A stretch of 64,000 nucleotides of DNA, taken from NCBI GenBank assembly GCA_016758965.1, contig JAEPRB010000042.1, forward strand, positions 1-64,000. The letters are read 5' to 3'. Position numbers and translations under genes: made by a program. Of this stretch, positions 35,040 to 46,645 are shown piece after piece. The first letter of the stretch is position 1. Each line of letters begins with the position of its first letter. The notes beneath the pieces are model-generated. The model worked only from the letters and a program-made list of their open reading frames with translations. It was not told where the DNA came from and made no database searches. Origin of the DNA: Circinella minor. Taxonomy: Eukaryota > Mucoromycota > Mucoromycetes > Mucorales > Lichtheimiaceae.

Positions 35040-35988
35040 TAGGATCAACATACACGTGCTTCTGAGGGAATAAATACTTTTTTTTTTGGGAAGCTTTGCC
35101 AATGAACGTTCTCGTCGTGCTTCCTGTCGGGTTGTTTGAAATTCATACAACTTACTGATACATTGGTCTTTTTTTATTTATAATAAACTTTTTATTGTAC
35201 AAACCAAATGGGTGGATTATAGTTATTGTATATTTTTTTTTATGTATGACGATGCCTGTGTCTAAAGGTAACACTTGGGCATGTAACTTGATCACTACAT
35301 TTTAACATCATTGTGGGAGAATACTAAAGTGATGATATCTTGGAGTTGTATATATAGCGTCACTCTCTTCGTGTAAAACATCATATTGTGTTACATATGA
35401 TAGATATAAAATTTACATATTGGAAAAAGAATAATAGATAAAATGACACTTTGTGATATCATATCATATACATTATCCATTTTGTCAGCATTATTAAAGC
35501 TTTGTATAATATGTTTAATAGTGATTTCATTCTATTACTATTACTATGTTTGAGGAGCTCAATAGTCATTAATATGTACCTATTACTTTACATTGAAAAT
35601 AGGTGTTTTTTTATATTCTATGTAAGGATGTCTTTTTTTTTATATACGAAAAGTAAAGCTATACGTATTATTATTAGGTCTCAAGTTCTTGTGCGATATT
35701 GTGTATTGTACTTAATACACTTTTTAAATTATATCTTTATTATTATAAAATAAAATAAGGTGAACATTATATACACTTCACTCATTCAATGAAACAATGG
35801 TTCCTGGTTCGGTAAACCAAAAAATTAAGTTTTTTTTTTTTTTTTTTTTTTTTGGGCTGGAAACAAATATTTTTTTTTTTTATGTTTTCAGACAGAATAT
35901 TGAATAATCAGGTGGAGAAATTACGCACAAGAAAAAACCTTCTCTTCTTCAAGAACTTGTCCAAATCGCACGTTATTCTTTTAAGGTC
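35040..35988. other. Intergenic and upstream region of NAA50
   Basis: AT-rich; the frame at 35502-35753 is hydrophobic low-complexity and not supported. A T24 run lies near 35831. The last 90 bases before the ATG contain an open in-frame stretch (TPSLLQELVQIARYSFK-like) without an ATG, probably 5' leader. Confidence 0.5.
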
Positions 35989-36638
35989 ATGTCACCTTCC
36001 ATTATGACTTCTGAACGTATTGCTCTTGGTGATGTTACATGTAATAATGTTGGTCAATTACGTAAATTAAATCAAGTTATTTTTCCTGTTAATTATGGTG
36101 ACAAGTTTTATAAAGACGTCATTGAAGCTGGTGAACTTGCAAAACTAGGTAAAAAACTTGTTTTATTTTATTTTTCTTTAAAGACCTATTATTATTATTA
36201 TTATTAACGATAAAATAATTATATAGTATATTATAATGACGTATGTGTTGGAGCAGTATGCTGTCGTAAAGAAACTCATGGCGATGAAACACAATTATAC
36301 ATGATGACTTTGGGTGTTTTGGAAGCATATCGAAAACTTGGTTTAGGTAAGAGAACGTAACATAAAAAAAAAAGAAAAAAAGTATAAGCATTATATAGTA
36401 TAGAATTATTAATTATTTAATTTTATTATTATAAAAAAAAAAAAAAGGTGGACGACTTTTGAAACATATTTTGGAACATGCTAGTGAATATTCATCGATT
36501 AATTTACATGTTCAAATCACCAATGAATCAGCATTGAGCTTTTATAAAAAGAACGGTTTTGAAGTTATTGGAACTGAAAAGGATTATTATAAACATATTG
36601 AACCAAGAGATGCTTATATTTTACGCAGATCTTTATAA
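35989..36638 (+). CDS. NAA50: N-alpha-acetyltransferase 50 (NatE catalytic subunit), 3 exons, 156 aa
   Basis: Exons are 35989-36148, 36227-36346 and 36448-36638. This is a GNAT-fold acetyltransferase. QLRKLNQVIFPVNYGDKFYKDV carries the Phe-Pro-Val substrate-binding motif typical of NAA50. GAVCCRKE is strand beta4, LYMMTLGVL is strand beta5, and R89-KLGL-G94 fits the acetyl-CoA-binding R/Q-x-x-G-x-G/A motif. LHVQITNESALSFYKKNGFEVIG is the usual C-terminal half. NAA50 acetylates N-termini beginning with Met plus a hydrophobic residue, with the NatA complex at the ribosome. Length is close to the human protein (169 aa). Two in-frame ATGs (codons 1 and 6) compete; I chose the first. Confidence 0.93.
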
Positions 36639-36997
36639 TAATTCATATAGCATCATCTCATTATTTAACACAAACTTTAAAAAACCAATTCAATTCGATA
36701 TAATCCCCATTCTATCCTGCACATTATCTTTAAAATACCTTTTTGTTTTTTTTTTTGGTTCCTTACATAAATAAAAATCCAAATCTGTTATATGAAAACA
36801 AATGTGGGGTAAAATAAGTTCACATGAAATAAATCTTTGTCAATGTGAATTTGTAAGCCCTTTTTTTTTTAGTTATTATTATGATTCTTATTATAAATTA
36901 AAATCCGAGCTATATATTCAGTTTTCTGTCTTTTTTTTAGTTATACTTTTTCTTAATATTAAATAAATATACAATAATATATAATATATAATATATA

Positions 36998-38455
36998 ATG
37001 CAAGGTATTTTATTATTATTATTGAATATACAAGTAAAAAAAATAAATAAAAGAATTACATATATTCTAATACTTTAAATAAAATAAAGCTTTAAAAACA
37101 CTTATTCAACAACTACAAACGCATCGTCCATTACATCTTGAATCACCTGTCGAACAACCTCGAAGAGCTGCTGTTTGTGCCATTTTTCGTTGTCGTCCAA
37201 CTACTCTTATTCAACCTACCAATAATACCATTCCTACTTCCATTCAGGAATTTCTTGATCAACCTTGGGTAAATGACAGTGAACCTGAACTTTTATTTAT
37301 TCAAAGAGCTACACGTGCAACTGACAGGTATATATATAATATTCAATTTATCAACAGGAACATATACATATATATATATATATATACTAAAAAGAAAAAT
37401 GAAAATAAAATTAGATGGTCAGGTCATGTAGCATTTCCAGGAGGAAAGAATGAACCAGGGGAAACTGACGAACAAACAGCTGAAAGAGAAACAATGGAAG
37501 AAATTGGACTAGACTTGAATAGTTCAGCATTTTTACCTGTAGGGACATTAGATGCAAGGGAAATTTCTAATATGAAGGGTGAATTGTTAATGGTTTTAGT
37601 GCCATACGGTAAAGTTTCAGAATGATACTCTTAATTTCTTCTCTTTCTACTATAATTCTGATTTTTTTCTAATAGCTAAACAACCATAAATTTTTTACTC
37701 TCCATGTAATTTGACAAAAAAAAAAAAAAAAAAGTGTATATTCAAGTCGTACCGGATAATCTTCCGTTAACAATTCAAGAATCTGAAGTGGCTGCTGTTC
37801 AATGTAAATATTATTTTTTTTTTTGATAAACAAACAAATATATCAAGTATATATAGTAACACTGTGATTGATGGATTTAATAGGGGTACCATTACAATTC
37901 TTTTTATCCAAAACACCTTACCCTGATACACCTCTCCGAAAATCATTTATGATTGGCAACGTCTCTTTCCCCGCCATTGACCTTCCCACGGAAGATGAAT
38001 CTCGTCGAATGCAACTCTGGGGTTTAACTTTAGGTATGACTCGAGAATTAATAGAATTAACCGAGACACCAGGTACAATGGGGAGGCCTGCATGGCAGCA
38101 ATTTGTAACCATGGCAAAAGCGTATCCAAAATTTTCTTACAGCGATATGAATGTTTTGATCCGTTTCTTTATGTATATCCAACCTCCTAAAAGGTACACC
38201 ATTTAACAACAATTCCTAATTTGATAATTTTTTTTTCCCTTTAACAGTGAATGATAATAACTAATACATAATTATTATTTTTTTGAATATAAATTATATT
38301 TGTAAATAAATAGAAAACAAAATAGAGAAAAAGTATATATGGTGTCACTTCGTAGGGCAATCTATGTGGCTATCATTTGGCGTATCATGGTTGGTGGAGT
38401 CATTATTGGGTCATTAGTACCCAAACTTTTACGTCTAAAGAAAAAATATATTTAA
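36998..38455 (+). CDS. Nudix hydrolase, CoA-pyrophosphatase type, with C-terminal membrane segment, 6 exons, 319 aa
   Basis: Exons are 36998-37004, 37090-37327, 37415-37608, 37735-37803, 37884-38193 and 38314-38455. The Nudix box G-x5-E-x7-RE-x2-EE-x-G-L spans residues 92-114, with Glu110/Glu111 as metal ligands. The preceding LLFIQRA...WSGHVAFPGG matches the UPF0035-like signature of CoA pyrophosphatases (NUDT7/NUDT8/Pcd1 group), which cleave CoA derivatives or related dinucleotides. The final exon adds a hydrophobic stretch (IYVAIIWRIMVGGVIIGSLV) followed by KLLRLKKKYI, like a tail anchor with a basic end. The first exon is only 7 nt (ATGCAAG) and joins in phase to an exon starting LKTLIQQ. 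Confidence 0.88.
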
Positions 38456-38700
38456 AGAAAGAAAAAAGAGTGGAAATAATTATGATGGAGGGAAAAAGCA
38501 AAAACAAAAAAAAGGAGGACGGTTATACTATGTTAATGCGTGGTTTGTTTGTTTTTTTTTTTGTGAGGGAAGATGTAATAATAATATATATAAATACGTA
38601 TACACATAACATATAATAAATAATAATAAACAATACTATTTTATATCATGTATATATGTGTACGTGTGCCTGTATGAATTTTTATAATGTTTTACATGTT
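38456..38700. terminator. Convergent 3' flanks of the Nudix and PEX11 genes
   Basis: There are 245 bp between two convergent stop codons. It is AT-rich with AATAAA-like signals on both strands (AATAATAAACAATA at 38619 on the plus strand). Both transcripts must be polyadenylated here and may overlap. Confidence 0.5.
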
Positions 38701-39648
38701 TTAAGCAGTAGCACACCATGCAGCATAGACTTGTAAGATAGATGTGAATCCACCAAACACACCCACCAATACATCCGAGATTAAACCCTTTTCCAATGAC
38801 CAGTGAACCGTAAGTGGCAAGTATCTGTGTTTAAAATTTAGAGGATGAGTAAAACTATTGCTGATGATTGATCATAATTAAAATTTGTGAATACAATTAT
38901 TATTATTTTTGTTTTTTATGTTTACCCAGAGTTAATCAAAGTATTAATAAGAATTGATGATCGTTCAGCCTTAATACTAGCCATTTCAGCTTCTGGATCT
39001 TCATTTGTTTCAATATCACCACCCTTAATACGTTTTAATAATCCAGTTTCACGTTTCTTTAATAAACGATATTGTTCTGCCAATCGACCATATTCTATTA
39101 CAACCCAAGCGGCCCAGAATCGACAACTCCAAATACCAATACTATTTGTCTTCTTTTCAGAAATAGGTAAAACATCATGAGCACTTAACCAATAAACATG
39201 TTCCAAAGGATAATAAATAATCATGGATAAGTTTTGTACGCGTTCAATAGCTAACGATAATTTGGAAGCAGGTTTGTTATATTCCAAATAATTCATATAT
39301 TGAACCATAGGTAATAATCCATAATAACGAAGTAAAATACGGAAATCACTGACAGGACCAGCAAAGTTTTGAATACGTTTTGCTGCAAGTCCTCCAGCTT
39401 TTTTGTTTAATAACCAAATTAAAATTTTGGACCAATATTGGATAAACTATATATAAAAGAAAAAAGTTATTATTACTCATGCCCCGGATAAAATGATTTA
39501 AGAAAGTTTCGAAAATCTAAATATACATTACCATAAGGACTTTATCAGTACCTCGAACAGTATTTAAAAATCGAACCAAATGATCTAATTTAGGATTAGA
39601 AGGACCAAGAAGTTTGGCAATAGCAAGTGGGTTTAAAGGTTTCGACAT
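38701..39648 (-). CDS. PEX11: Peroxisomal membrane protein PEX11 family, 3 exons, 253 aa
   Basis: Exons are 39648-39532, 39446-38926 and 38824-38701. The N-terminus (LDHLVRFLNTVRGTDKVLM) and FIQYWSKILIWLL match the PEX11 start, where an amphipathic helix precedes membrane association. Further family features are FRILLRYYGLLPMVQYM and the central YYPLEHVYWLSAHDVLP motif. The end has a hydrophobic helix, VLVGVFGGFTSILQVYAAW. PEX11 proteins drive peroxisome elongation and division. An upstream in-frame ATG at 39714 exists, but the 39648 ATG gives the family-typical N-terminus. The gene is divergent from NAD kinase. Confidence 0.92.
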
Positions 39649-39985
39649 TTTTTTTTGTTTCTGATTATATTGGGAAGGGATACAAGAAGTGTGGAGGAGT
39701 GGAAAAAGGAACAAGAATAAAAAGTTTCATTCCCCACATGTGAAAAAAAGTAAATATATATCAACCGAAATCCAAAAGTTTTAAATGCCGATTGTGGTTT
39801 TTCTATATTTTTTTTTTTTTGTTCACACCATATGCCTACTATTATTCACCACACAGACACAATTTCATTTAATCCCAACAAATTTGCATTGATTTGACAA
39901 GGGTTCTCACTCCCTCTCTCTTTTTTTTTTTTAGCTTCATCATTTTTATTTTTATTTTCCCTCTTTCCTCTATTCTTTTTATATT
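39649..39985. promoter_or_regulatory. 337-bp divergent promoter between PEX11 and NAD kinase
   Basis: The two start codons face away from each other across 337 bp. The interval has T-runs near 39810 and 39921, a CTCCCTCTCTC tract at 39909, and no other gene. Shared regulatory elements are likely for at least part of it. A NAD kinase and a peroxisome proliferation gene could thereby be co-regulated, which is inference only. Confidence 0.6.
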
Positions 39986-42115
39986 ATGGAAGAAACTGAT
40001 ATTCATGATGCACTTGATGTTAATTCAACAGCTACTTTAGCTGTTACAGCAAATCAAGTAAAAGCCGAACTAAGGCGTGCATCGGCTAATATACCTAATC
40101 ATAATGACAACATTCCTAATGTAGTTAACTATCTTTGTAAGTATAATAATTTATATTATAGGAAAAAAATAATATGTGTGTATGAACTAATATCAATTAT
40201 TTATCATTTCCTTTACATTCTCCTTCCATAATTTAATTTAATATAAATAAATAAATAAAACAAAGCTCAAAAACGAATCAAATGGAAACATAGTCATGAT
40301 AAAATTATGATTGTCACAAAAGCTAAAGATTACCAATTATTACGTTACACAAGAGGATTGGCTCAATGGTTGATTACAAAATCAAGATTTGGTAAACGTT
40401 ATCCATTTACAGTGTAAGCTCAAACAATTGGGTATCTTTAAAATATGTATCATTTGCAAGAGCCAAAAAAATAAAAATAAAAATAAAAAGCTTAACATAC
40501 ATAGTTATGTAGATGGACATCTTAAAGATGAAAAAAGTTTTAAATATCAAGAATTATGTGAAAAGAATTCTATTTTTAAAGAAAAACTTCAATTTTGGAC
40601 ACCTAAACTTTGTCATGAAAACCCTAGTATGTTTCATTTAATTATTACAGTAAGTTCACATTCTTCTAGAAAGAATTTATAGAAAATATGGGGAATTAAA
40701 AAATTGATGTTTAAAAAAAAAATACTTTTACCCCTATTCTATCTAATTAGCTTGGAGGCGATGGTACTGTATTATTTACATCCTGGTTATTTCAAACCAT
40801 TGTACCACCTGTCATGTCATTTCATCTTGGATCATTAAATTTTCTTGCTCCTTTTCCATATGATCATCATAAAGAAGAATTAAATGATTTATTTGAAGGT
40901 GAAAATGGGTTTAGAACCACAGTTCGAATGCGACTTTCATGTACAGTGTATCGTGTTGCTTGTCAAGAAGAAGAAAAAATACAAGATATGTTATTAAATG
41001 AAGAAAAAGTTGCTCAGCACAAGAAGAAACATCATCCTCATGAAAAAATGACGAGTAGTGTGATGTTGGAAACAGCATGGATGAAAAAACAATTACTACA
41101 AAGTGGATCTAATCAAGAAGGTTTATCAAAAGAAGAGCGACAGTATTTAAAGAAAGCGGTTCCATGTTATACTACAATTCCTTGTGAAACATATGAAGTA
41201 TTAAATGAATTAGTAGTAGATCGAGGACCAAGTTCATATATGTCCATGTTGGAATTATTTGGAGATGAACGTCATTTAACTACTGTTCAAGCAGATGGTT
41301 TAGTAATAGCTACTCCTACAGGTAGCACAGCTTATTCGGTAAGTAAAAAATTCATTTGCTGTTTTTTTTTATCATCGCAGTTATATAAATAATACAAGCA
41401 GAAGAAAGAAAAATAAAGAATTAATGGTTTACATACTTAAAAAGTTATCAGCACATGGATCACTTACACATCCGGATATTCGAGCCACCCTTGTGACTCC
41501 TATTTGTCCACATACATTGAGTTTTAGACCAATGTTATTACCAGAAACAATGTCGATTCGTGTTGTCGTTCCTTTTGGATCAAGTAAATCAGCTTATTGT
41601 AGTTTTGATGGACGTAACAGAGTAGAACTACGGTGTAAGTTTACATATATATATATGTTTTATATACCTTAATATGGCAAAAGAAACATATACATGGAAT
41701 ATTCATGTGGTTTATAAATGCTTTATATATAGCGGGTGATCATGTCAAAATTACAATGTCACCCTACCCTTTTCCAACAGTATGTCGTACAGAATCCAGC
41801 GATGATTGGTTTTCATCCCTTCAAAGTTCTTTGCAATGGAATGTTCGCCAGCGACAATCATATGTTATATTGGAATCAGATAAAGAAAGTAAAGAAACAG
41901 ATGAAAAAGAAAAAGTTAGTGGCACCGACAATATGCTTGCATGTCTTAAAGAAGAACATGAAGATGATAATAAATCAGCTGCCTATGACGCGCAGAAAGA
42001 TAATGATGATGGTGAAATTTATACGTTAACAGACGAAGAAGACAATGATATTGATAGTGAAGAAAATCACTATCAAGGAATACCAATGTGGGGAAGCGAT
42101 GAATTAAAATTGTAA
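39986..42115 (+). CDS. NAD(+) kinase, UTR1/YEF1-like, 6 exons, 534 aa
   Basis: Exons are 39986-40136, 40266-40413, 40505-40649, 40751-41338, 41445-41634 and 41733-42115. The signature LGGDGT (residues 149-154) carries the nucleotide-binding and catalytic Asp. GSLNFLAPF corresponds to the family GSLGFL, here with Asn. NELVVDRGPSSYMSMLELF and ADGLVIATPTGSTAYS are textbook NAD-kinase motifs, followed by LVTPICPHTLSFRPMLLP. The enzyme makes NADP+ from NAD+ and ATP. A charged insert (about residues 215-260, with KKHHPHEK) and an acidic C-terminal tail of about 90 residues are typical lineage-specific extensions. No mitochondrial targeting sequence is obvious, so it is probably cytosolic. Confidence 0.93.
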
Positions 42116-42416
42116 ATAGATTTATATCCTTCCTCTCTCTCTCTCTTTTTTTTTTTTTTTTACTTTTGTTGTAAATAATAATAATTTGATTTTTTTTTTT
42201 AATTGATATTGATGATATGTGGTTTGTGTACATACAAAATAATTTTTCATGTTTTGGCTCTATAAGTTATACAGAACTTTTATAACTCAATTATATAAAG
42301 AAAAAAGATAATTTTTTTTGATTATATTATATATATTTTTTCGTTCCCTCTTTTTTTTGTTTATTTGTCCGTGTGTTTATGCGAGTCGATTAATCCTTTC
42401 TGGTTTTTTTTTTCGT
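42116..42416. terminator. Convergent 3' flanks of NAD kinase and BFR1
   Basis: There are 301 bp between convergent stops, with (CT)n and T15 runs at 42131-42162. Nothing else is seen. Confidence 0.5.
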
Positions 42417-44275
42417 TTACTGAGATTCAGTAGTAGCAGTGGCAGTAGTTTCAACAACTGGAGGTTGTTCAGATTCTACTTGAGCATTAGCTTCAGCAGC
42501 CTTCTTTTCAGCAGCTTCAGCTTCAGCCAACTTTTGTTCTTCTTCATACTTCTTTTGCATAGCAGCAATCTTTTCCTGTGCACGCTTCTTGTTTTCTTCG
42601 GTAACCTTGGGTTGTTCAGTCAAATATTGTTCCTTGCGTTCCTTGAGTTTTTCGAGAGTAGAGGGAATATCCGAGTACTTGGTAGGTACAGTTACCTTGA
42701 CTTCAAAGAAACCTTCCACGGTTGCCAATGGTAACTTGAGTGTATCAACTGCCTTTTCCTTCTTTTCCTTTGGTGGACCATTCTTGGTACCCTTCTTCTT
42801 CTTACCACCACCAATGAAATAATCCTCTTCACGTTCTGATTTCTTCTTCAATACAACACCTTCAGGGATGCTCAATTCACGACCTCCTGGTAAACTTGCT
42901 TGACCAGGGGTTGTTTCTGGAGTAGATTGATTTTCCTTATTGGATGATGATCCATCATTCAAAAACCCTTGCAAAAAGTTACAAAGATTATCACACAAGG
43001 TGATTTCATGTTCAAAAGCAGGCAATGAAGCTTCTTCCAATTCTTGTTGTGCAGCTTCTTGACGTTTTTCTTGTTCCAATTGTTGTTTACGAAGTTTTTC
43101 TTGTTCACGTTTATATTCACGCAATTGACGAAGGAATGTATAATATTCATCGTTGGCTTTACGATATTCATCACGCATAGAGCGTAATTGATTGTATTCT
43201 TCATCCAAAAGTCCCTTAATTCGTGTTCGTTCATCATACAATTTGTTACGTACTTCACGTGCTTGATTTTGATCTGTTTGGATAGTCTTGAGTTCGGCAT
43301 TTGCCTTTTCGTATTGTTCACTAAATTTCTTGGATTCACTATCGTCAACGTTTTTTCGTAGTTCGTTATAAATAAGTCGTTCCTTGTTAATGGCTTCTTG
43401 TTGTTCATCTAATCCTTCAACTTGTGTACGGCTACGTTTCAACAATGAAATTTCTTGTAACATCTATCATTATCATAATAAAAATGAATTTACATTAAAA
43501 AAAAAAAGACTTTCTTAAAAGATAATATGCTTTTCATCCCTTCCATTAATCAATCAATCTTACCTTCTTTTCCTCAACAAGTCGTACACCAGATTCAATC
43601 TTGGCTTCAAGTTCATTGATACGAGCATCTACTTCAGCAGTAGTTTTGTAAGGAACCTTGGCTTGGAAAGATTTGATGTTGTTAACCTAATTACATTTTG
43701 AATCGAGAATGATGTATAACAAAAAAAAATGATTAATTTGATTTCCCTCCTTTTACTTTATTTTAACAGACCAAACCATAATCACAATCTTAAAAAAGAA
43801 TATTTATTTACCTTCTTACGAATAGAGTCATTTAATGCATCCAATTGTTCATATACAGCTTGTTTACCCTTCTTTATTTCAGCTTGTTTATCACGCAAGT
43901 CAGAAAGTTGAGCACGAAGCTCATCTCGGCGAGTATTGTCTGATTTACCAGGTAACTTATTGATTTTCTCCTTGACGGCATCCTATTATAAATAAAATCC
44001 CACCAAAACATATACCATTCGATAAATAATTTCCAAAAATAAAAATAAAAAATAAAAGTTATAGTTCAATTCTTCATCATCTAGATGGTTTCTTTTTTCT
44101 TTTTTAAAAAAATAAGAAGAATCTATTTTTTTTCTTTTTTTACCTGTTGTTTCTTAAGTTTATCGATTCGCGTATTAAGTTCTTCTAAAGCCTTTTTATG
44201 AGCTTCTTCATTAGGTTTCTTGATATGAGAAGGAAGTTTAGGAGGGCCGCCAGCAACAGTAGGAGAGTCAGTCAT
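42417..44275 (-). CDS. BFR1: BFR1-like nuclear segregation / mRNP protein, 4 exons, 490 aa
   Basis: Exons are 44275-44144, 43982-43812, 43686-43564 and 43463-42417. The protein is highly charged and almost entirely coiled coil. It has the Bfr1 pattern: KPNEEAHKKALEELNTRIDK near the N-terminus, RDELRAQLSDLRDKQAEIK, VDARINELEAKIESGVRLVEEKKMLQEI with SLLKRSRTQVEGL, then EHEITLCDNLCNFLQGF and KKKSEREEDYFIGG near the C-terminal third. Bfr1 associates with polysomal mRNPs and the ER in yeast and affects ploidy and secretion. The C-terminus is Ala/Glu/Thr-rich low complexity. A (GA)n tract lies just upstream of the start (44332-44350 on the forward strand). Confidence 0.9.
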
Positions 44276-45781
44276 GATGAGAAAAAAAAACACAAACGGG
44301 ATTTAGGAACAAAAGAGTTAACGAAGAAGAAAGAGAGAGAGAGAGAGAGAAAGCAAAAAAATAATAATAATAACTGGGTAACACGCGAAACTTTCCTCTC
44401 CAGCTGGGTGATGAATGGAAAGCGGTAAAGTAAAACTATAATATGTCTAATCATTTGATTGGCGATTAAATAAGTGGTAGATAATGATTGGATGGAATAT
44501 ATTATAAGCATCTCTCTTTAATTCTCGTCTTATCAAAGTTCTATTCGTACCCATTATCTCGCTTTTCTCTTGTTGAAACATAAACCTAGTAATGGTTACG
44601 AATGTCAGAGGGAGAAAGGAGAGAAAGAGAATAGTTACTAAGCAACAGTTGTTAGAAGTTAATAATGACACAAATATATGGAATCAGAATACTCAATTGA
44701 GCAAATAGATGTTAAGAACTCATTAATAAACATGAGTGAAAGTCGATCATATTAACGTACAATGTATTATTAAGCAAAAGAAAAAGAAAAATAAGAAAGA
44801 GAAAGAAAGTTATATCTAAAAAGAGAAATACTATATTGCATATTAACCCCCCCCCCTCTTTCTCTTTTTTATGATTTTGTTGCTGCGGAAAAGCGTAACT
44901 ACTGTTTTTGGCAATTTTCAAAAACTTCCTTTTTTTATTTTTTGATCACTCCAAGTGAATTTTTTTCATTTGTTTGATAAGTTAGACATTCATCCACTTC
45001 TTACATCATTATACAGACCAATTTTTTTTTTTACCAGCTTGTTGGAATTTTTTTTTTGCGGGAATTGGTTTATTTCACACTCAGTTTTTCAGTTCAAGAA
45101 AAAGTTATTAAAACAGATGGATGAACATGAGCAAGAGAGAAAAAGAAAAAGATGATATATATTTCATTTTTGACTTGTATAATTAATTAATTAAAATGAG
45201 GGGTGGGCCATGAATGTTAACAAATGGATTTATTTATCTAGCTACTTTGTTTCATAAAAATTTATTTTGTTACTTGGGGACACATAAAATAAAATAAATT
45301 GTTTCGGCTTTTAATTGTTTTTCCACACAAGCAGGTGTCATTCTTGTTGTAGTATAGTTAATTGTTCAAACATTTATAAATGTAACTAAAATGAAAAAAA
45401 AAATCACTAAGGACTATAATTATTAGTAATAGATATATTTTATGTTTTTCAAAAAAAGAAAAAAAAAAGGCAAGATGTTGTTATTTATCATTGATATGAT
45501 TGTTTATGTGGTAATGATAGCAAATAAGAATATGCAAATGATGTAATTGGGTGAAGAAGGAGAGAGCGAGGGGGACTGGCGGGGTACTGAAAATGTTAGA
45601 AATCACAAGGCGACAGGTGACCAACACAAAAAGCTGACATGCATTAACCAAAAAAAATGCTGAAACTTTTTTTCCCCTATATAAATTTCTCTTTTCTTTC
45701 CCTAATTTTTTTTTTTTTATCTTTCTTCCTTTCACTTTATAACTTTTTTTTTTATTATTATTAAAAGAAATAAATGAAATA
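44276..45781. other. Divergent intergenic region, 1.5 kb
   Basis: This separates BFR1 (-) from the membrane protein gene (+). It contains (GA)n at 44332-44350, a C9 run at 44847-44856 and T-rich tracts near 45680-45760. The frame at 45481-45735 is not supported. The last 100 bases before 45782 are pyrimidine-rich leader. Confidence 0.55.
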
Positions 45782-46645
45782 ATGGATATTAAAAAGCAAC
45801 TTACAGATATTGAAACACCATTCCCTTCACCACCACCACCTGCTCAGCACGTATTGTATTATTCTCCTCCACCTACCAATGAATCTCATACAAGACGATG
45901 GGGTTGCGTTTATCGTTTTATTCTTTGTTTGGCTGCACTTGCCATCGTGATGCACTGTGCATCATCCAATCGTTTATCTCAACTACAACAATTCTATAAT
46001 AAAGAGAATAGTGGTAAAACGGAGCACTTGGTATTACATACCGGATTTCCTGCTATTGGTGTTGAATCTAATGGTTTACCCATTTTACACAACCAAGGTG
46101 CTGCTATTGCTTTTTCTCCCAACACAGCTGGTTCCTCTTCTTTGTTGACAACAAATAATGATGACAATCTTAGTGTACAAAAAGAAAGTTGGTGGGACAG
46201 ATTATTTCCTTGGCGCCACGTTCATCTTCATTCAGTTCAATTACCTGTTCATTCATCCAAGCCAATTAAAGCTCGTTTGGCGGTATGTACATCAACCCGT
46301 GATTCAACATTATGGCAAAATATCCCTGACGTATCCCAATGTGTTTCTTCAGCTACTCCATTGACTGTTTTGGATCCACAAGATGATCCTGGTGTTTTGG
46401 AATGGATTGCTCCAGCATCAAATAATGCTGCGGACGGTAATGAGAATGATGCCATTGTATTGCGTAAAAAGAATGTATATTGGTTGGTAGTTCAGACAGA
46501 ACAAGATGAATTTGATTGGGTTTACGCATTACCATCCGAAGAATATATTGGTGATACCCAAATTGCTTATGAAACCCAAAATGGCTGGAAGTTGGAACAA
46601 GATGATAATATCCCAAGTATCATGGTTACTGTTGTTGACCATTAG
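45782..46645 (+). CDS. Single-pass (type II) membrane protein of unknown function, 287 aa
   Basis: A single uninterrupted frame. The N-terminal 40 residues are cytosolic-like with a proline run (PFPSPPPPAQ). A hydrophobic segment at about residues 43-60 (YRFILCLAALAIVMHC) is preceded by RR and followed by a long hydrophilic domain, so a type II topology in the secretory pathway is likely. The outer domain has conserved-looking aromatic strands (WWDRLFPWRH, VYWLVVQTEQDEFDWVYALP), suggesting a small beta-rich fold. I recognise no family. Absence of introns sets it apart from most neighbours. Confidence 0.75.
   Translation: MDIKKQLTDIETPFPSPPPPAQHVLYYSPPPTNESHTRRWGCVYRFILCLAALAIVMHCASSNRLSQLQQFYNKENSGKTEHLVLHTGFPAIGVESNGLPILHNQGAAIAFSPNTAGSSSLLTTNNDDNLSVQKESWWDRLFPWRHVHLHSVQLPVHSSKPIKARLAVCTSTRDSTLWQNIPDVSQCVSSATPLTVLDPQDDPGVLEWIAPASNNAADGNENDAIVLRKKNVYWLVVQTEQDEFDWVYALPSEEYIGDTQIAYETQNGWKLEQDDNIPSIMVTVVDH

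Noticed and set aside
13004..42115. A fatty-acid-oxidation gene cluster (reductase, PEX11, NAD kinase)
   Set aside because: The reductase lies about 24 kb from PEX11 with unrelated genes between; only the PEX11-NAD kinase pair is adjacent.
42318..42734. 138-codon plus-strand frame overlapping BFR1
   Set aside because: It is the antisense shadow of the BFR1 C-terminus.
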